The notes under the pieces were generated by a model, which saw only the letters and a list, made by a program, of their open reading frames with translations, did not search any database and was not told the DNA's origin. From NCBI GenBank assembly GCA_903632075.3, contig CAHIKZ030000126.1:742001-806000 (forward strand): a stretch of DNA of 64,000 nucleotides, given 5' to 3'. Source of the stretch: Acanthosepion pharaonis (Eukaryota; Mollusca; Cephalopoda; Sepiida; Sepiidae). Below are positions 35,423-46,994 of the stretch, in pieces. The position numbers and the translations under genes are program-made. Numbering within the stretch: the first letter of the stretch is position 1; every line of letters begins with the position of its first letter.

Positions 35423-36975
35423 ATTGTTCAGAAAATAATGTCCGATTTTAGAATCAACTTTTATTCCTGAATATTTAAATAGTGTTTAAATCTTTCAAAA
35501 TAAGAACCTTGAACATCTATACATTTCTGCTTTTGAGATACAAGATTATTTATGTCTTTAAGATAAAACTCTAAAGGTTTGGATGCCAAGAAAACTTGGA
35601 ATGCATCTTCTTTGAAAACAAAATATCTTTTGGCTTAAAAAATTGTCAAGATGCTTAAAAAAGTGTTAGTGGGCAAGAGATCAGGAGAATATAGTGGATG
35701 TGGCAAAGTCTAATATCTCAAGTTTGTGAGCTTCTGCAGTATCATTCTGGCAACATGCAGTTGATCATTGTCATGAAACGGAATTGGACCTTGTCAATTA
35801 ATCAGTGCCAGTTACATTTTACTTAACAGAATTTGCATTTCATCCAGATGCCGTCAGTAAATTTTAGCAGTGATGCTCTGGTTAGATTCCAGAAAGCTGT
35901 AATGGATAACACCAATGGCTGACCACCAGTCACTATAATTTTCTTTTGGTGCAATTTTGGTTTTGGAAAGTGTTTGGGTTCTTCATCACATTCTAGCAAT
36001 TGAGATGATCATTTATGATTGTCTTAAAGAATCCATTTCTCATCACAAATCACTATTCGATCAAGAAATAAATCATTCAAATTTTGCTGATGCATTATTG
36101 AATACACTTCAAAATGTTGAACTCTTTGACTTTTATTGGCTTCATTTTGATCCCACTTATTGAGTTTCTTCACTTTGCCAATTTTCTTGAGATGGTCTGA
36201 TATTGTTGAAATGCTGACACTCATTATCTCACATTTCTCTGACACTTTGACATGGACTTTGTTCGACTAGTGTTTTCAGATGTTGATTGTCAATTGTTGA
36301 TGGATGTCCTCTACCACCTTGATCTTTAAGACTTGTATACTCACTTCAGAACTTCAGAAACCGGCGCCATACTGTCTGATTACAAGTGGATCCTTTACCC
36401 CATGCTCTGTTAATGTTGGCAGCAGTTTGTGTAGAAGGGAAACAAACATACTCGTACGTGTCTCACATACAAAATATGTGAAAGAAAATATGGCTGGTGC
36501 AAAAGCTACAATTTAAGAACAACTTGATTTTGAAGAGATTTTGTGAGACAAATTTATGACTTATGTAAATTTCCAACCTTCAGCCACCTGATAAAATAAG
36601 CATAAGTGAGAGAACATCAGATGGGGTGTCAGATACCAAGTCAACAGGTTGTGCTTTGTGTCTGGAATTTTGTGGGTACAACCAGTTCTCCAAACTGCCA
36701 TACTTTTTTTTTTCACTACAGTTTGAGAAGCTTATGACCAAACTTGAACTCATGCAAAAAAAGTAAATGAATCCCTTCATTTTTCATATTCAACATAAGA
36801 AGTGTATAAGAATTTCTATAATGTTTAAGTTAAATTCTGAAAGAGATTAATATAAAATTAACAAAGTCACTTTAATCATTAAGAATGAGTAATATATTTT
36901 TTATGCAGCTAATATGATAATAGGACATAATTAAAAGGTTTATTCTAAAATTGGACATTGTTTTTCAAACAACCT
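35423..36975 (-). mobile_element. Mariner-type transposon with recognisable TIRs
   Basis: The inverted ends are TTCAGAAAATAATGTCCGAT then TTTAGAATCAAC (35427-35458) and, reversed at 36972-36941, TTTGAAAAACAATGTCCAAT then TTTAGAATAAAC. The transposase lies between them on the minus strand. The 1.55-kb span is longer than the usual 1.3 kb; an extra segment lies between the gene start and the right TIR (36540-36940) and may be a later insertion. Confidence 0.75.
35460..36520 (-). pseudogene. Mariner transposase pseudogene
   Basis: Reading from 36480 gives TAANINRAWGKGSTCNQTVW, the first helix-turn-helix. The 73-codon frame 36245-36024 holds SVSISTISDHLKKIGKVKKL, an NKWDQNEANKSQR block, and FLDRIVICDEKWIL with the first catalytic aspartate (TCDEKW in mariners). 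Downstream, broken frames retain a KPKLHQKK-like block (about 35950), HDNDQLHVAR-like (about 35770), LPHSPYSPDLL-like (about 35690) and HLDNFL-like (about 35640) pieces. Stops and frameshifts make it inactive. Confidence 0.75.
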
Positions 36976-37876
36976 AATAGTTAATGAAATGTTTTGAATT
37001 AGAAGATTAATATTTGGGCTATTTGTGGACTCAGATAAAAAGACATCAAATATTTACTATTTCCAAACATCAAAGATAATCATTTTTTTTACCAAATAAA
37101 TCTTGAAAATTTAAACTTAATCCTACAGACTATAGGTTACTTTTATTTTTAATTATATTTGTTCTTTTCTGCTTTCAAAATTTTATAAGTTAAAATTAGC
37201 ACGCATCTTTGAGGTTGGAAAATATTATTTTTAATTTTATTTAAATTATTTTAACATTGATTGTTCTAGATAAATGATATTTTCCTGCATGTGGACTACA
37301 ATTGAATCTTGTTGATACCTGAACTCAAGACTCTCACATTAAATATTTTATTGTCTAAGGATAATTTCACTGAGCTGTGCCCACTGCCACATTGAAAACA
37401 AATGGCCATTTGTTGAGGTAGATATACTGAGTATTGGTTGGATGAAAAATCTGAAAAATATTCATCTTCTGCTCTCTAACATTATTGGTTAATAATTATT
37501 GAATTTTAAATGTTGATTTTTGTTCATTGCTTTATGTTTTATAAGAAAATGTCAAGCTAAAGAATATTTTTTTTAAAGAAGGATAGATTTGGTATATTTT
37601 AAATATGAACTTTATTTCAGTATATTCAAAAAAATTGTATTGGTCAGGTTGAAATGCTCATGAATTAACTAGTCATTTTTGTTTATACAATTTTAAATAT
37701 AAGACTTGGTGTTTTACTAGAAACTTACTATTTTTTGTTTTTTTTAAAGAAATCTATTGAAATCTTTTCCTTGCTAAACATTTTGATCTGAGGCAATTGA
37801 ATGTTGTTTTTTAAACACCGAACTTGATTGCTTCTTTTCTCTTCCATGTTTCAGTAATGACTTTTAAATAGATATC
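36976..37876. other. AT-rich spacer
   Basis: Apart from the SINE-like head listed at 37313-37383, nothing was recognised. Confidence 0.3.
37313..37383 (-). repeat. tRNA-like SINE head, degenerate
   Basis: The minus strand has GGGCACAGCTCAGTGAAATT, like an A box, and 45 bases later TTGAGTTCAGGTATC, like a B box. The spacing fits a tRNA-derived promoter. Body and tail are not recognisable. Confidence 0.4.
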
Positions 37877-38525
37877 TTAAATCTTACTTATTATAAAACG
37901 TAGATTGTGTGTGTGTCTGTATGTTTATATATTGGATTGGATTTCCTACATTTTTCAACTGCTTTCAACAAAACTTCACAAGACTGCATAAAATTGCCTT
38001 GTGGTGGTTCTGACAGCACCCAAAATTGGAAAAAAGCAATTGTTTTTGCACAAAATCAATTTGAAAACACAATAAAACACAATTCTTTTGCCAGAATGAA
38101 AGGGGGACAACTCATATCAAGTTATACTTATTATGAAACCCAGGTTGTTTGTGTTTGTTCGTTCATATATAGGATCGGATTTCCTACATTTTTCAACCAA
38201 TTTCAACAAAACTTCACTTTTTTTTTTGGCAGGTAGTGTTTCTTATTGTCTTGCACACTTTTTTCTTTATTTTTACATTCAGAATGCTTTAAAAATTCCA
38301 TTTACAAAACAATTGTTTATAATAAAATTCTATTCAATCGAACAATGTTTGTTTGAGTTTGGGTTTGACCAATTCGTAAAAAAAAAAAAAAAACAAAAAA
38401 AAAATAATTAAGACATGCGTGTCCATCAACCTTAAACAATAATCTTTGTCAATTTTATTTTTCAGTCTTTATGATGGTCGATACTTGATCTATTTCTTAC
38501 TGTTACATCCGGGCTCTACTGCTAG
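37877..38525 (+). mobile_element. Helitron-like non-autonomous element with doubled 5' part
   Basis: It starts TCTTAAATCTTACTTATTAT, then AAAACGTAGATTGTGTGTGT. The end, TTACATCCGGGCTCTACTGC then TAG, resembles the CCCGGG...TACTGCTAG 3' ends of animal Helitrons (CTRR terminus at 38522-38525). The first 100 bp recur at 38117-38220: GGATTTCCTACATTTTTCAA, TTTCAACAAAACTTCAC. So either two 5' ends share one 3' end, or a tandem duplication occurred. Overlapping open frames (37907-38236, 38133-38411) are repeats of this sequence, not genes. Confidence 0.45.
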
Positions 38526-38564
38526 TATAAGATATAACTAATGCTAGTATAAGATATAACTAAT
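38521..38564. repeat. Perfect 22-bp tandem duplication
   Basis: GCTAGTATAAGATATAACTA followed by AT occurs twice head to tail with no mismatch. The first copy includes the CTAG of the putative Helitron end. Confidence 0.9.
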
Positions 38565-39859
38565 CAACAAAGTTTTATTTTTTAAAATGTAAGTAATACT
38601 AAGTCATTTTGCAGGTTTGTTAATTTTTAATGGCATTTTTATATTTATGGTTTCACTTCCACACGGAATATGCTATAAAAAAAATTTTAGTTTAACTGCT
38701 TCAAAAACTTGCGGATATTTTCAATCTGTCAATGTAAAAAATCTATTTGTGCCTGACATGAAACACCACAAAATTTCTATTGTGCAGTGATGGAGTTAAC
38801 AGCAGTTTGAATTCAGATCTGCATAAGATTCAATCCTAACCTCATAGAACTTTTATGGTTTCATCAATCCATTTCTGCTGCCAACCAACCATTATTTGCA
38901 TAGGTGTGGTTTTTGTTTTAACATAGTCCACAGGGAAATACTTTCTACAATTGTTATATATGAGAGGACGCATTTTATAATAATAATATTTTGATTTATG
39001 TATATTCTCTGCTCAAGAGTTGTTTTTCTTTTTCATTGAAATCACTTTTACATATAAGGTGCTACCCCAAAATTTAGGAAATTTGAATATGGAAAAATGT
39101 TTTACTGTAAAACATGAATTTAAAAGAAATGATAGAAATAATGTGTTTGAGCACTGCTCAAAAAAGGTAGCATCAAAAATCCATACTGCATTTGTTCAGA
39201 TTGACTCTTCCAATTCTTTGAACACCTTAATCATAAACTGTAATCCTAAGAATCCATTTAGATCATTTATCAGCAGATAATCTCCTTTATGTCATCACAA
39301 ATTCCCCAAGAATCAAATGCATTTGCCTAAAATTTTGTTAATCCAAGTGTTAAACTCAATTCATGTCAGCCTATCCTATTTAAATGACTGAATGTAAGGA
39401 GATCTCTAAGATATAAATTTCCGAGAATAATTAGTAGATATTTAAAGAATACTGAGAATAAAGACAATTATGAAAAACATTTTGGGAGGAGGTAAATATT
39501 TAATGAACAAATTGTGTAAGTGATTTCTATTTATTCTTTAATACTGTCATAAAAATTTGATAAGATTTATGTATATAATTCTTGTGTATCATAATTCTAG
39601 TTGGTCTCTACACGTTTTGGTATATAGTGCATCTAGTGGGCATTTTTTTCTGTCTAGTAGTGTCTGTATGTTGATTGAGGGATTTGTGTAGGAGCAAAAG
39701 AATTTAGGTCACACAGATTGTAGTTGTAGTCTGATTTTAGATTCTTTAAACCTGGATTTTATAAAAGTTTGTGATTCCTTATTATAAATTATGTTCTTTT
39801 CTTATTAGGATGGCATTTATTTAATTGAAGTTATGGCCTATTTTATTTCTGTGTGTTAT
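38565..39859. other. AT-rich spacer
   Basis: An 86-codon open frame (39020-39280) has mixed, soluble-protein-like composition but no motif I recognise. No splice context or upstream start supports it. Confidence 0.3.
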
Positions 39860-40308
39860 GAGCCAATGACAACCCTTCAAACTCACTTGTTCTGTCACTT
39901 CCCCATCATCATGATATGTTCCTTGGTCTTTTCTATAAATATTTTCATGGTAGTTGTTCTAATGAGCTGTTCCCGTGGTACCTCAGATGTATGAATTTAA
40001 GTATACTACAAGATTAGCAAATAGAGTTCATTATTTCACTGTTGAAATAGCTAGATATAAACATGTTCTATTCTAATAGCTTCTTTTCATGCATTTCACA
40101 CACGTGGAACTTGTTTCTGGTTTCTTACTTTCCTGCCAAATGCAATTTTCAAAAAAAAGGAAAGGTCAATCACCATTTTCTCTTCTTGAATCCTGTTCTT
40201 TTATTGTTCTTTCACCTCACTAAAATCATTCTCTTTCGCTCTCAGTAATCTATTGCGTCTTAGTGGCATTATTGCCTTATTTGAGGTAAAATGATTAAAA
40301 AAAACAAA
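39860..40308 (+). mobile_element. LINE 3' fragment (copy D)
   Basis: It carries the family's C-terminal and 3' region: AAATATTTTCATGGTAGTTG (YFHG block), ACACACGTGGAACTTG (LWNSL block), and the terminal TGCGTCTTAGTGGCATTATT then TTGAGGTAAAATGATTAAAA. It aligns closely with copy A (3280-3655) over the same span. 5'-truncated, no open frame. Confidence 0.75.
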
Positions 40309-41901
40309 CTTGCTTACACTATGTTCCTCATTGAAAATAAACAAATAATCTATCAGAACAAACCAAATTATACAAGTGTATTTAAGCCAAGTAACCTGTC
40401 ATAAGAAATATTTAGCAAGCAAATCTTTAGTATTCATAAATTAAAAATACCTGCCATAAATGGATTATCATTATAAAACAAAAAGTTTAGATTTATATTG
40501 AAAAATATTCCTAACATTATATGTAAGTGTATAACCCCTCCCTTTTCTTGTTCTTCTTTTTTTTTCTTTTTAAACTATAACATTGCATGTTTATTGTTTG
40601 CAGGTTTTAAGGTTGCAGTTATTGAGGGTTATAGCAAATCAAGATTAACTCATAAATTTTGTCTTCTGTGGATACTCCTAACAATAGCCTGTTCTTCTGT
40701 GAGGTTGGAGTTCTTGTAATATTTGAGTTGCTATCCTGGTCATGGTACCATATATAACAACTTTTTGCTTTTAAGCAATAACAGAGAGAGTGTTGTTTGG
40801 GATTTTGAATGTTAGTCATTGGATTAACTTTTCTTCATTCATCAGTGCTGTGGTCTACCTATGGCCAGCTTGTGTGTTAGGTATCTCAATAACAATAGAT
40901 TGGTCACCGGTAGTGGCTTCCATAATTCAAACAGGAAACTTTGGTCTCAAAGCCTGCAGTTAAAGTTGGTCTCTAACTCTTTCACTCATTGACAAAATTA
41001 TTCTTGAGAATTATTTTGTAAAGAATGGTAAAGTGAGAGGCAAAAAGGTGTGGTGATGCCTGCTACATTTCATGGTCGTCTGCTTGTGTACCTTCTCTCT
41101 CTGACTGGTCTGCTTGTGTTGACTGCCTTGTCACTTCTGACTGCCCAACTTTCCTTCTTATATAGGTTACAAGCTGATTTGCATATTAGCTTAGCAGCAG
41201 TCAGGGGTGGAGATTGAGGACTTTATCTCCATTGACAAGGTCAGCTGAATATTTTACTCCAATATAGAATCAAGGTGTGGAATAAGTTGAATAGTATTAA
41301 AAAAAAATAACAAATACTAATTTTGAATTTTGACCAAAATTTTTACCTAGGTAAGGACCAGCTGGTTTATCTTAATTGCCATTTTCCCAGTGGCAACTCA
41401 GTATCAATGATGGGTGTTCATTGTTTCACTTAATTCTACTAGTAAAATCATGTAAAGTCATGAGTTCAAATAATTACCATAATTCTACTAGTAAAATCAT
41501 GAGTTCAAGTAGAGATGATTTTGGGTAATTATTTTATTGTAATTAAATGTTTTTCATTTCTCCAAAAGCCCACTTACAAAAAAACAGATCAGGGTGTTTC
41601 TGATATGCTAGTAAAATCCAAATTACCTAGCTCAACTATCTAGGTTTCTTTATATAACATTAGCCTAAGAAATGTTTTAAAAGGAACATTTTTTTTTATT
41701 ACAAGATGTTTTGTACAGTTCAGAGAAGAAGAGATTGTGTTTTCCTTAGACACACTTCTTGCAAATGCTGAGATTTCAGAGAAATGTTGAGATTCCTGTT
41801 TGTATAGTTTCTTGTTAATCAAGCAACCAGTTACAATGTTCAACTGACTGAGAATTTCTACCAAAAAGTTTCTGTTCAAAGCCTCTTTTTTTTTTTAATA
41901 T
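40309..41901. other. Spacer with possible LTR-like block
   Basis: The less AT-rich segment 40880-41280 has, on the minus strand, a TATA-like CCTATATAAGAAGG (about 41155-41168) upstream of a GC-richer leader and an ATG frame starting MEATTGDQSIVIEIPNTQAG (about 40930). This resembles the start of an LTR retroelement, but no second LTR, primer site or gag motif could be shown. Confidence 0.25.
41431..41509. repeat. Two-copy direct repeat
   Basis: TAATTCTACTAGTAAAATCA then TG...ATGAGTTCAA occurs twice about 45 bp apart. Confidence 0.65.
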
Positions 41902-43322
41902 TTATAAACCAGTCTCCTACCTCTCTTTGGCAAAGTCTTCGAAGCCCTAATCAATACCGAGGTGGTTAACCACCTCACATCCCATGATCAGACAAGCAAT
42001 ATGGCTTCCGCTTTGCCCGGTCTACAGCTGATGTGCTTACGGCCATCACTGAAACTGTCTACTGAGCTCTTCAAAATAACGTGGAAGCTCGTGCCGTGGC
42101 CCTAGACATCTCCAAAGCATTTGATAAGGTTTGGCATGCCGACCTTCTTAACAAGCTCCAGGGTTATGGCATTACTGGTCGATTGTTTGACCTAATACAA
42201 TCATTCCTGTCAAACCATGAATTGAAGGTCGTTCTCAATGGATTCTCCTCCAGTTTCTATCCCATGAACGCAGGTGTTCCTCAAGGCTCTATCCTAGGCC
42301 CCACTCTATTCCTTATCTACATAAATGACCTTCCTGACGCCATAAATTCTCAAGTTGGCATCTACATGGATGACACCACAATTTATTCCTGCCTCAAAAA
42401 CAAATCTAGTCTCGCTGACAAAACTAACCTGGCCGTACGTCTCGAAAAGGACCTCCAATTGGTTGTGAACTGGGGCAGGAATTGGCTGGTCAACTTTAAT
42501 GCTTCAAAAACAAAACTGCTCTCTATTAATCACCATAGAGATCCTTCCCAGCCCTCCATTAGAATGTCTGATGCTCAACTTCTCGAGAGTAACTCTCTGT
42601 GGCTGTTTGGTCTCACGTTGACTGCTGACCTGAGATGGAACAAATACATTGAGTCAATTGCTTCGTCCACCGCAAGGAAAGTTGGCTCCCTGTGCCGTGC
42701 CAGGAAATTTTTCTCTCCGGAATCAATCCTCCAGATCTACAAAACAACAATTCGCCCTTGCATGGAGTATTGCTGCCATATATGGTCTGGAACCCTTCTG
42801 TTTGCTTCGGGGTTCTTGATAGGCTCCAGAGGTGGATATGCAATATAATTGGCCCTGATCTAGTATCTCGTCTACAGTCACTTTCTCACAGACATGCCAT
42901 CACCTCTCTCTGTCTTTTTTACAAATACTTTCATGGCAATTGCTCAGAGTAGCTGCATTCGCTGGTTCCCAGACTTCATGAGTTCAAGCGCCCTACGAGG
43001 CTGGCATCCTGCTCTCACCCCTTCACTGTCGAAACTCCTAAATGTAGCCATCTCTTCTACTCCAATAGCTTCATGTCTCACACCTCTCGCCTGTGGAACT
43101 CCCTTCCCTATTCCAGTTTCCCTGAGAGTTATAATCTCCAGCTATTCAAATGTAATGTCAGTCGACAACTCCAGTTGTCTTGATCTATCCACTACCCTTC
43201 TCCTCATCCTTTCTTCTATCACGCCTATCTGATCTTGCTCCAAATTTTCTGTAACCCCTTGTGTCCTAGTGGCTTCCCGCCTTGCTTGGGGTGAAACGCT
43301 TAAAAAAAAAACAAAAAAAAAA
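41902..43322 (+). mobile_element. Non-LTR retrotransposon, best-preserved copy (LINE copy E)
   Basis: 5'-truncated within the RT domain (starting at the PxSLLPLFGKVFEALI block), it runs to a complete 3' end: CCTTGTGTCCTAGTGGCTTC, then CCTTGCTTGGGGTGAAACGC, then a TTAAAAAAAAAACAAAAAAA tail. It is visibly richer in G+C than the sequence on either side and less mutated than copies A-D and F, so it is the youngest LINE insertion here. The RT plus YFHGNCS...LWNSLP tail suggests the CR1/Jockey group. Confidence 0.9.
42066..43190 (+). pseudogene. LINE reverse transcriptase, partly open frame
   Basis: The frame is open from 42066 to 42848 after a TGA at 42063-42065. It reads ARAVALDISKAFDKVWHADL (RT block with first catalytic aspartate), NAGVPQGSILGPTLFLIYIN, GIYMDDTTIYSC (active site YMDD), VVNWGRNWLVNFNASKTKLL, LTLTADLRWNKYI and IYKTTIRPCMEYCCHIWSG. 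A frameshift near 42790 moves the chain to DRLQRWICNIIGPDLVSRLQ and YFHGNCSE (to 42952). A further break leads to TSRLWNSLPYSSFPESYNLQ (about 43085-43145). All RT catalytic residues are intact, but the protein lacks an endonuclease and its start. Confidence 0.85.
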
Positions 43323-44285
43323 CATTTATTTAGGCACTAAATGTAAATTGTTAAAATATTCATGTAAAACAAATATCAAGTTTACAGTGGTCTTATTCAT
43401 TTTGACTGTGAATCTGTTTAAAACTGTCTGATTTTAAGACTGTTTTCTATTTTCTTTAACTTTTCTAAAGAATATTTTCAGGATTTACTAATGAAATAAA
43501 AGATCATCTTGTCTCATTGATTTAGGTCTGACCAACATACTCATCTGTTTCATTTTTATTGCATTTTTTTTTTAAAGAAAACCAAAGAGGTTTTGATTTA
43601 AAATTTGTTAAAATCAACTAAGACGAGACTCCTAGCCAAAAAAGATAATTCAATTATGATTCCAGTCGCTTCTTAAAATCTTTAATCAATAAACCTTTCT
43701 AAACTATTTTCTTTCTCTCTTCATAGCCTGTTAATTGATGAAATTCTTACATTTCTAAAACTTAGAAAGTTGAACAAAATATAAACACGTGAGAGAGAAA
43801 TGAAATAAGAGGTTCGGGATAAGAGCTTTGCCAGATTAACCTGTTATCCATCCTTATATATATGAAAATATACACACACTTTTTTCTTTTATAAAGAAAA
43901 GAAAACATTTTGAATATTCAAAACATGAAGAGAAATTAACAACACTTGAAAAAAAAAACACTTTGAAAATGGCTAAAAAAGTGTCTGAAAGTGCTTGGGA
44001 CAATAGACAATTTTTGCACTCTCTTACTCCCACCAAACAGAAAAGTGTAAGAATGCTGGAAAAACTAAATAAAAAAACTAATTAAAGTTTCCTTGTTTGT
44101 CATATTTAACAGAAGATGTTTAAAAGAAAGGTTGCTGACAAAATATACATTTATATGATATATAAAAAAATGTTATTGGTCAGAGGTGAATTAGACCAGG
44201 AACCAGTAGTATTAAAAAGTGCCCAATACACATATAAAGAAAATAAAATAAAATAAAAATTTAACATGCAGAGCTTTTAAATTTA
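43323..44285. other. AT-rich spacer
   Basis: No motif recognised. The 60-codon frame at 43854-44036 (-) looks like chance. Confidence 0.3.
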
Positions 44286-44479
44286 AAAAAAATTAGATCA
44301 GCTGATCACACTATCTTTGTTTCAACCTTTCAGTATCTGCAGATGATTCAGGCAAAATAATTTCCTAACACTTTATTATTATTAATAATAAAGCATTAGG
44401 AAATTATTTAGCCTGAATTGCCTGAAGATACCGAAAGATGGAAACCAAGGTAGTGTGATCGACTGATCTCCTAATTTTT

Positions 44480-44484
<5 letters not shown>
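44286..44484. repeat. 200-bp hairpin (foldback) element
   Basis: Arms of about 98 bp meet almost without a loop at TTATTATTATTAATAATAAAG. Matching blocks include AAATTAG.AGATCAG with GACTGATCTCCTAATTTT, TCACACTATCTTTGTTTC with GAAACCAAGGTAGTGTGA, and CAGGCAAAATAATTTCCTAA with TTAGGAAATTATTTAGCCTG. No coding sequence. This is a palindromic MITE or a foldback element. An (AT)n array abuts its right end. Confidence 0.85.

Positions 44485-44512
<28 letters not shown>
44483..44512. repeat. (AT)n microsatellite
   Basis: About fifteen AT units next to the hairpin element. Confidence 0.9.
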
Positions 44513-44514
<2 letters not shown>

Positions 44515-44772
44515 CTATTTATTTTATTACTAATAATTAGTACTACTTTAATCTTTTCTTACTGAGTTCTGTATTGATTGTATTGTCTTCCAGATTTTAA
44601 CTGGTCAATTGCATTTTGGGCAAAATAAAGTCTTGTTGTTCTTTCCAATAAGTTCTGTATATATTAACAGTTCAACAGTCTCTGCAAGTTTCTTGCATTT
44701 TTATTTATTTACTTTCGATTAGATATTTACATTTAAAAATTTCATTTAGTATAGCATGAAACTAGTTTTAAT

Positions 44773-45242
44773 TACCATAATTCCCCATGTATAATACACA
44801 TTTTTTTTCTAAAAAATAATAAGCAAAATTAAGGGTGCATATTATGCACAGCTACAAAAAATCTTTAAAAATTGCCATTTCATAGGTTGATTTCACTTGT
44901 GAAATGACTACTCACTACAATTTGACACTAATATTTGGCAATTGCGACTCCATAAGAATGTCAAATACTATCATATATAACTACTTACAAATGTAAAATA
45001 AAATAAGAATTATAAAACTAAATTAGAATAATATTAATCTATGTGGAAAACCTTTTTTTTTTTTTTATAAGAGTAGGAAATGCTGGCCATAATGAAATTG
45101 GAGAGGTACAATTTATAGGGTTTGATTACCAAACAAGGGGTGCATATTATGCATGAGTAGAAGCATTTTCCCCACACTTTCAGCAAAATTTTAGGGGTGT
45201 GTATTATGGATGAAGGTGTGTTATACATGGGGAATTATGATA
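44773..45242. mobile_element. MITE with CATAATTCCCCATG termini
   Basis: The left end TACCATAATTCCCCATGTAT then AATACAC and the right end, reversed, TATCATAATTCCCCATGTAT then AACACAC form TIRs of about 27 bp. Inside, GGGTGCATATTATGCA repeats the TATTATGCA word in both orientations (44834-44850, 45138-45152). No transposase. The motif style (TATAATGCAC inside the TIRs) is shared with the MITE at 49354-49573. Superfamily not determined. Confidence 0.7.
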
Positions 45243-45419
45243 TTCATTAAAAAACATTCCTACACATAATTCTCTTAAATCCCAAATTAAATTAATTGAA
45301 AAATAGATCATTTTAGAAAATAATTAAAGTAGAATTTTTTCTACTTTCTTCATAAAAATAGTAACAACCAGACAGATGAATAATTTCTGATTCAAAACAA
45401 TGAAATGTCCACAAAAACA

Positions 45420-46918
45420 AGATAAACTTACAGCATTTAAAATGATTTAAATATTTTAGAATTTAGAAAACTAATCATTTCTAACAGAAATTCGAAAAGA
45501 TTTAAAAAGGATTAAAAAGATTATACAAACAAAGAAACAAATCTAGGAAAATAATATAAAATGGAATTTAATACATATAAAAAAACTTAGTTAACAATGA
45601 AAGCACAAAATTTTCTTAATAATAAAACAAGCAATAAAATGGGAACTAACAAATACAAAAGCAAAGAACTTAGCAATTAAGAATAAATTAGATAACAGAA
45701 TTGAACACATAGTAAACATACAGCCCTTCATTAAACTAAAATGCCATAAAGACAATTTTGTAACTCAACCTACAGGCAAAGTAACTCATACAAAAATAAC
45801 TTGGGAAACTGAGCAAGCCTATATTAGAAAATATATGTTTAAAACTAAGAAGGACATTAAATATAAAGCAGTGGAAAAGTAACAAATATTAGTTTAATGA
45901 TATTAGAAATAAGAAAACTTGTATATTTATACAATTTCATTGAAAAGATTTCTCTTTCTCCATTAATTAGAACACAATAAATAAAGCAATACAAATATTA
46001 AACATAAAAGATAATAAAAGACTATAGAAAATTAATATTATTCCACAATATAAGCATATAGAAAAATGCCAAAATGAAAACTTTGAAATAACCATGGGTA
46101 GTCATGATGGAGACTTATTTGAAATTTAGTTGGAAATTATATAATTAATAAACTAGCTACAATAATTGATAAAAAGACATAGGATTAGTATGGAGAAGAT
46201 AGACTATTAATAATGAAACTGTACAAGCAGACTCATAGAAAAGAAAAACAGAAAAAAATAATAAAAAGTTTGAAAAAATTAGGATTTACAATTGATATAA
46301 AAAACAACCAAAAAAGAAATAAACAGATATAACTTTGAAGCATAAGTAATGGCATATATAAAAACAAAACAACATCCCAAACTACATTAATATTCCAACA
46401 TCACCCATTTTTTTCAAATACCCTTCTTTGTAAGCAAAACACTTTCAACCAATTCTAGCAACATCAAAATATTTAATGAAATTGGAAATTAATATGAATT
46501 ATCTCTAAGAAACAGTGGATATACTAATTCATTAGAATGCAAAAAGAAAAACAAAACAAAAGCATTAGAAGCTAAAATATGATTTGGTTTAAGCTTCCCT
46601 ATAACAATGAAATAAAAATAGGCAAAACATTGTTCAAATTAATTGATAACTTACTATTTTTTAAAGAAATGGTTATCTAAATTTATTAATAGATGTAGAA
46701 TGAAAAATAAGTTACAGTTACACAGAAAATGTTGAAAATATAATAAACAAGCATAACAAAAAAACATTAATGTGAACAGTATAAAAAATAATAATAGTAA
46801 TAATAATAATACCATTTTCTGTAATTGTAGATAAATATAAGAGTGCCTGCTTGAAAACAAATGTTTAGTCACTAATATAATGAAGCTGTGGTGAAAAATA
46901 ATACTAATACAGAAGAAA

Positions 46919-46994
<76 letters not shown>

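Noticed and set aside
37907..38411. Overlapping 109- and 92-codon frames with repeated (Y)IGxDFLHFST text
   Set aside because: The repetition comes from the duplicated Helitron-like 5' sequence and the frames end in poly-A; not a gene.
39020..39280. 86-codon open frame (+)
   Set aside because: No motif, no start or splice context; kept only as a note.
46654..46932. 92-codon minus-strand frame rich in F and L
   Set aside because: Antisense of the A-rich GIY-YIG retroelement; composition effect.
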